The notes under the pieces: model-generated
Database searches by the model: none
Seen by the model: the letters and a program-made list of their open reading frames with translations, nothing else
Told to the model about the DNA's origin: nothing
Shown: positions 60,608 to 64,000 of the stretch, one piece after another
Layout of the letters: each line of letters begins with the position of its first letter
Position numbering within the stretch: position 1 is the stretch's first letter
Program-made: the position numbers and the translations under genes
Assembly (NCBI GenBank): GCA_938038735.1
Contig: CALHSW010000074.1
Coordinates: 62,001-126,000 of the forward strand
Source of the DNA: an uncultured Bacteroidia bacterium
GTDB taxonomy: Bacteria > Bacteroidota > Bacteroidia > Bacteroidales > CAJPTX01
Direction: 5' to 3'
Length of the DNA stretch: 64,000 nucleotides

Positions 60608-62524
60608 ATGAAGCGATTTCGGTTTGTTTGTGCGATGGGGGCATTGGCTCTCATCTGCGGTCTGCAAGCCCCCTTCAGTAGGGCGGCAGAACCTGTAACT
60701 GTAGAAACCCCGAAGATTATTCTACAGCACATTGAGGGTGATTTGACATTCACCGACCCTGCGAGACTTGAAGTGCCTTCCGACACGGTGGTAGTTTCCA
60801 TCAACGGCAAGGCACAATCTGTTATTGTGGAGAAGGGTGTAACGACGGTTCCCTACAAGTTTGAAGGGCAAGAGGAGCTGCAGATAGTGTACGACTCCCA
60901 GTCGTTGCCATCGGTGCCGGTGCGTCCTATTCCGCTATGGCTCAGCATACTACCCCCGCTCGTTGCAATAGTGATGGCGTTCCTCATCAAAGAGGTGTAC
61001 AGCTCGCTATTCACCGGTATCCTTGTTGCCGCAGCGATTATTGCATACTACAATGGGGCGAACGCCTTCCTCGCCATTTTTGTGGGCATTCTTGACATTG
61101 TGGATACCTACGTCATCACAACGATAAGCGATTCGGGGCATACTTCCGTGATAGTCTTCTTAATGCTGATTGGTGCTACTGTGGCGATTGTATCGCTCAA
61201 CGGCGGCATGAAGGGACTTGTTGGCTGGCTCTCGAAGCATGCCAAGACGCCGCGTTCGGGTCAAATCGTGACGTTCATCATGGACATCTGCATCTTCTTT
61301 GACGACTATGCCAATACGTTGGTTGTAGGTAGCACCATGCGCCCGCTGGCTAAGAAGCTGAGAGTGTCGAAGGAGAAGCTCGCCTTTATTGTTGATAGTA
61401 CGGCAGCGCCTGTGGGTGCGTTGGCGCTTGTTACTACCTGGATTGGCGCGGAGCTTAGCTACATTGAAGAGGGGGTGAAGGTTATAGGGATTGATGAGAG
61501 TCCGTACTCCCTGTTCATCGCTAGTATTCCATACCGGTTCTATCCGATTTTCATGCTGTGCTTTGTGCTGCTTATTGCGCTCACCGGGCGCGATTACGGC
61601 CCAATGTTCCATGCGGAGCAGCGGGCGCGTCGCGGCGAGGGGTATGCCGAAGAAACGCTGGGGCGGAATGCAGATAGCGAAATAGAACCCGATGCGAGCA
61701 TTGAAGGGAAGTGGTACAACGCCGTGGTGCCTATTTTGGTTCTTATCATCGGCACGGTGATAGGTATTGTTGTCACGGGGTATAGTGCCGATGTTTGGGC
61801 GACTGACAAGTCTTTCGGTTCTAAACTTATGACCACCGTGGGCGGTGCAGACTCCTACGTGGCGCTTCTGTGGTCCAGTATTGCCTCAACGATAGTGGCC
61901 ATAGTGATGACCTCCATTCAGAAGGTACTCAACTTCAGGCAGTCGATGGAGGCCATGATGGTGGGTTTCAAAATCATGCTTCCGGCAACGGTGGTGCTAA
62001 TCCTTGCGTGGACGCTGGCTTTGATGACGAAGTACATGCACACGGCTGATTTCGTTTCTAGTGCACTTATTGAGTGGAACGTTACGCCGCTTCTGCTGCC
62101 GGCACTTACGTTTGTGCTCGCAGTAATTATAGCGTTCAGCACGGGAACCTCGTGGGGTACTATGGCTATTCTCTACCCGTTGGTGCTTCCCGTGACGTGG
62201 CACCTTACGAGCAACGCTGGCTACGCGTACAACGATGGTATGACGGTACTCCTTGATGTGATTTCCTGCATCCTTGCAGGGGCTGTCATGGGAGACCACT
62301 GCTCGCCGATTTCAGATACCACGATTATGAGTTCCACCTCTACGGGCTGTAACCACCTTGAGCACGTACGCACCCAGATGCCGTACGCCTTAACCGTAGG
62401 TGGGGTTTCGCTGGTGTGGATTATCTTCTCATCGCTCGGAGTGCCGGCGTGGCTGCTGCTCATTTTGGGTATAGTTGTGCTATGGACTATCGTCCGCTTC
62501 GTGGGGAAACGCGTGGAGGCGTAG
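60608..62524 (+). CDS. Na+/H+ antiporter, NhaC family
   Basis: 638 residues. An N-terminal signal-like helix and about 90 extracytoplasmic residues (VETPKIILQHIEGDLTF ... PYKFEGQEELQIVYD) precede the transport domain. The domain has about 10-12 helices with the family's broken-helix motifs: FIMDICIFFDDYANTLVVGSTMRPLA, KLAFIVDSTAAPVGALALVTTWIG, and FSTGTSWGTMAILYPLVLPV near the end, plus GDHCSPISDTTIMSSTSTGC. It would exchange sodium for protons. Single-gene unit ending in a strong terminator. Confidence 0.92.
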   Translation: MKRFRFVCAMGALALICGLQAPFSRAAEPVTVETPKIILQHIEGDLTFTDPARLEVPSDTVVVSINGKAQSVIVEKGVTTVPYKFEGQEELQIVYDSQSLPSVPVRPIPLWLSILPPLVAIVMAFLIKEVYSSLFTGILVAAAIIAYYNGANAFLAIFVGILDIVDTYVITTISDSGHTSVIVFLMLIGATVAIVSLNGGMKGLVGWLSKHAKTPRSGQIVTFIMDICIFFDDYANTLVVGSTMRPLAKKLRVSKEKLAFIVDSTAAPVGALALVTTWIGAELSYIEEGVKVIGIDESPYSLFIASIPYRFYPIFMLCFVLLIALTGRDYGPMFHAEQRARRGEGYAEETLGRNADSEIEPDASIEGKWYNAVVPILVLIIGTVIGIVVTGYSADVWATDKSFGSKLMTTVGGADSYVALLWSSIASTIVAIVMTSIQKVLNFRQSMEAMMVGFKIMLPATVVLILAWTLALMTKYMHTADFVSSALIEWNVTPLLLPALTFVLAVIIAFSTGTSWGTMAILYPLVLPVTWHLTSNAGYAYNDGMTVLLDVISCILAGAVMGDHCSPISDTTIMSSTSTGCNHLEHVRTQMPYALTVGGVSLVWIIFSSLGVPAWLLLILGIVVLWTIVRFVGKRVEA

Positions 62525-62835
62525 CGATGTATTGATGATGTATTGAGGAATAGCTGATATAGAAGGGCTGCGCCAGCGGGGATTGGCGCAGCCTTTTTTT
62601 CTGCCATAGGGGGGTATGGAACCTTGAAAGCATTGCAATTTCCCTTTAATTCGACCTTCTGTTTGAGGGCTACCGTGGGGTGGAGGCATAGCAAGTCGTC
62701 GAGTCATAGCTCTTATTGAACAGTAACCCTGCTAGTCCCCCATGCTGTATAGTTTTCATTCGTACTTGCTTAGTTGTTAAAAAAATGTTATATCGCAGCG
62801 CTCTTTTCTTTGATGGGTGCTAAAATCTCACTGCC
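62525..62835. other. Intergenic region nhaC/protease
   Basis: 311 bases. The first part holds the nhaC terminator (62566-62600). The rest shows no gene or clear promoter. Confidence 0.5.
62566..62600 (+). terminator. Intrinsic terminator of the NhaC gene
   Basis: Perfect 10-bp stem GGCTGCGCCA/TGGCGCAGCC, 8-base loop, then seven T residues. Confidence 0.9.
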
Positions 62836-64000
62836 ATGAATGAAAAAATTCAACTTCGGTGTCTTCTTGTTTCGTTGTTGAGTGCTATGTTGCTGGGCGT
62901 GGTGCCGCATGTGCTGCTGGCGCAGCAGCCCTACGAGGTGCGGATAGGTGATTATCGTATTGTGCCCCCAGCCAATGCAAAAGAGCTTGCGGGCATCAGA
63001 ACCAGGGGCGGAGGGCGCACCCTGCCCGATGGGCGGCAGGTGGTGCTGCTGCAACTCTACGAGCAGCCTACCCCGGCGGTGCGAGCCGAGCTGTCGCGCT
63101 GCAATGTCACCTTGAATGACTACCTCGGCGGCAATGCCTACTTTGCTACGCTGCGCCCGTGGGATCGCATCCGTATGCTCAAGTCTGGCAAGATCCGTTC
63201 GGTTATGGCTATTGAACCCGGATGGAAAATTAGCCAGGTCCTTGTCGGGGACAACGTGCCGGATTTCCTTGTTGCATCGCAGGGCAAGGTGCGAGTGAGC
63301 CTCGCCTACCACGCTAGCGTGGACGATCGGTTCGTGCGGCAGGTCATGCTGCGGATGGGGATTGAGGCGGGGTACATTTCCACCCTCTTCCGCTCGGTAG
63401 ATGCGGAGTTGTCCTCCGACCAAATGGTTCAGCTAGCTGAAGAGCCGTGGGTGGTGGCTATAAACCCACAACCCATACAGCCGCAGCTTGACAACTACCG
63501 TGGTAGGGTGATGACGAACTCTCACGTGTTGGCTCAACCCTCCAGCCTGGGCGGACGAGGTCTCACAGGGGCAGGCGTTAAGGTGGGGGTGTTTGATGGA
63601 GATGTGGAGCGACACGTGGATTTCGGAAAACGGATACATGTTCAGGAGAGCGCAATGTCTGTGAAGAGTACTGGGGGGCATGGGATTCATGTGTCTGGTA
63701 CTATGGCGGGCGCAGGGGTGCTTGATCCCTTGGCAAGAGGCGTTGCGCCCGAAGTGGATTTTTACTCGTACAACTTCTTGGAGCAGCCTAACGGTATGAA
63801 GGTTAGCGAGAAGATGCTGGAGGCCGCAAGGCAGTTTAATATCAGCATTACGCAGAACTCCTACGGCGTGGCCTTTAAAGGCCGTTGCAATGTTTATAAT
63901 AGGTTCTCCTACAATGGCATGGAGAACAGCTGGGAAACCGACTATATTACTAATCTCTACCCCCACCTGCTGCATGTCTACTCGGTAGGGAATGATAGAG
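62836..64000 (+). CDS. Subtilisin-like serine protease (peptidase S8), 3' end off window
   Basis: The frame opens at ATG 62836 and runs to the right edge without a stop (388 codons). A signal peptide (LLVSLLSAMLLGVVPHVLLAQ) leads to a propeptide-like region of about 200 residues (LPDGRQVVLLQLYEQPTPAVRAEL ... LGGNAYFATLRPWDRIRML). The catalytic domain begins with GAGVKVGVFDGDVERH (Asp) and GGHGIHVSGTMAG (His); ITQNSYG is also present. The catalytic serine region lies beyond the window. Proteins of this form in Bacteroidota are often type IX secretion cargo with a C-terminal sorting tail, which cannot be checked here. Confidence 0.9.
   Translation, partial: MNEKIQLRCLLVSLLSAMLLGVVPHVLLAQQPYEVRIGDYRIVPPANAKELAGIRTRGGGRTLPDGRQVVLLQLYEQPTPAVRAELSRCNVTLNDYLGGNAYFATLRPWDRIRMLKSGKIRSVMAIEPGWKISQVLVGDNVPDFLVASQGKVRVSLAYHASVDDRFVRQVMLRMGIEAGYISTLFRSVDAELSSDQMVQLAEEPWVVAINPQPIQPQLDNYRGRVMTNSHVLAQPSSLGGRGLTGAGVKVGVFDGDVERHVDFGKRIHVQESAMSVKSTGGHGIHVSGTMAGAGVLDPLARGVAPEVDFYSYNFLEQPNGMKVSEKMLEAARQFNISITQNSYGVAFKGRCNVYNRFSYNGMENSWETDYITNLYPHLLHVYSVGNDR

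Overview
The window looks like a piece of a chromosome from the phylum Bacteroidota, probably order Bacteroidales; I cannot name the genus. The evidence is a fused LpxC/FabZ protein, promoters of the TAnnTTTG type, carboxypeptidase-like/plug/barrel outer-membrane proteins, a type IX secretion (Por) C-terminal sorting domain, a short AtpC, tandem tRNA-Arg genes and a futalosine-pathway menaquinone locus. By eye most genes are near or above 50% G+C. The partial ABC exporter at the left edge and the radical-SAM/precursor locus near 26.8-28.8 kb are clearly more A+T-rich and look acquired.

Layout. 1-3.2 kb: C-terminal end of an ABC exporter followed by an outer-membrane barrel protein. 3.5-9 kb: htpG, rplS, two near-identical tRNA-Arg genes (TCG and ACG), a small barrel protein and rlmD. 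9-11.7 kb (minus): nrnA-like, dciA-like and recF. 11.8-19.7 kb (plus): envelope and housekeeping run lpxC/fabZ, lpxA, hpt, adk, obg, a lipoprotein glutaminyl cyclase and pbpC. 19.9-22.2 kb (minus): a broken BspA-type leucine-rich-repeat protein with a type IX sorting tail. 22.6-24.4 kb: a voltage-gated sodium-channel homologue, a small hypothetical gene and an initiator tRNA. 24.5-28.8 kb (minus): a three-gene ribosomally made peptide (RiPP) candidate: GG-leader precursor, radical SAM/SPASM enzyme, outer-membrane barrel. 29.5-32 kb (minus): atpD-atpC plus a secreted hydrolase-like protein. 32.2-38 kb: an ECF sigma factor, a methyl-accepting chemotaxis protein and a divergent GAF/PAS membrane sensor. 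38-47.2 kb (plus): dnaX with an A9 slippage site, a lipoprotein serpin, prfB with its +1 frameshift, a flippase, ispD and a metalloprotease-barrel protein. 47.2-57.6 kb: alkaline phosphatase, an aminotransferase, two CDF metal exporters, TolC plus membrane-fusion protein, tsaB and a double GSCFA protein. 57.7-64 kb: mqnD-mqnB, pepE, an NhaC antiporter and the start of a subtilisin-like protease.

The most interesting points are: the small RiPP locus with a Cys-rich C-x-C-x3-C core; two long perfect palindromes (50 and 60 bp) that share a half-site and the same CCGG centre, both in divergent intergenic regions; dnaX whose reading frame changes at nine A residues exactly after domain III; a NavBac-type channel with a TLESWAS filter; a chemoreceptor paired with an output-less GAF/PAS sensor; and a HExxH protease fused to an outer-membrane barrel. 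Three homopolymer-associated frame breaks (two in the LRR gene, one in dnaX) would all be repaired by one extra base, so base-calling error must be excluded before biology is claimed.
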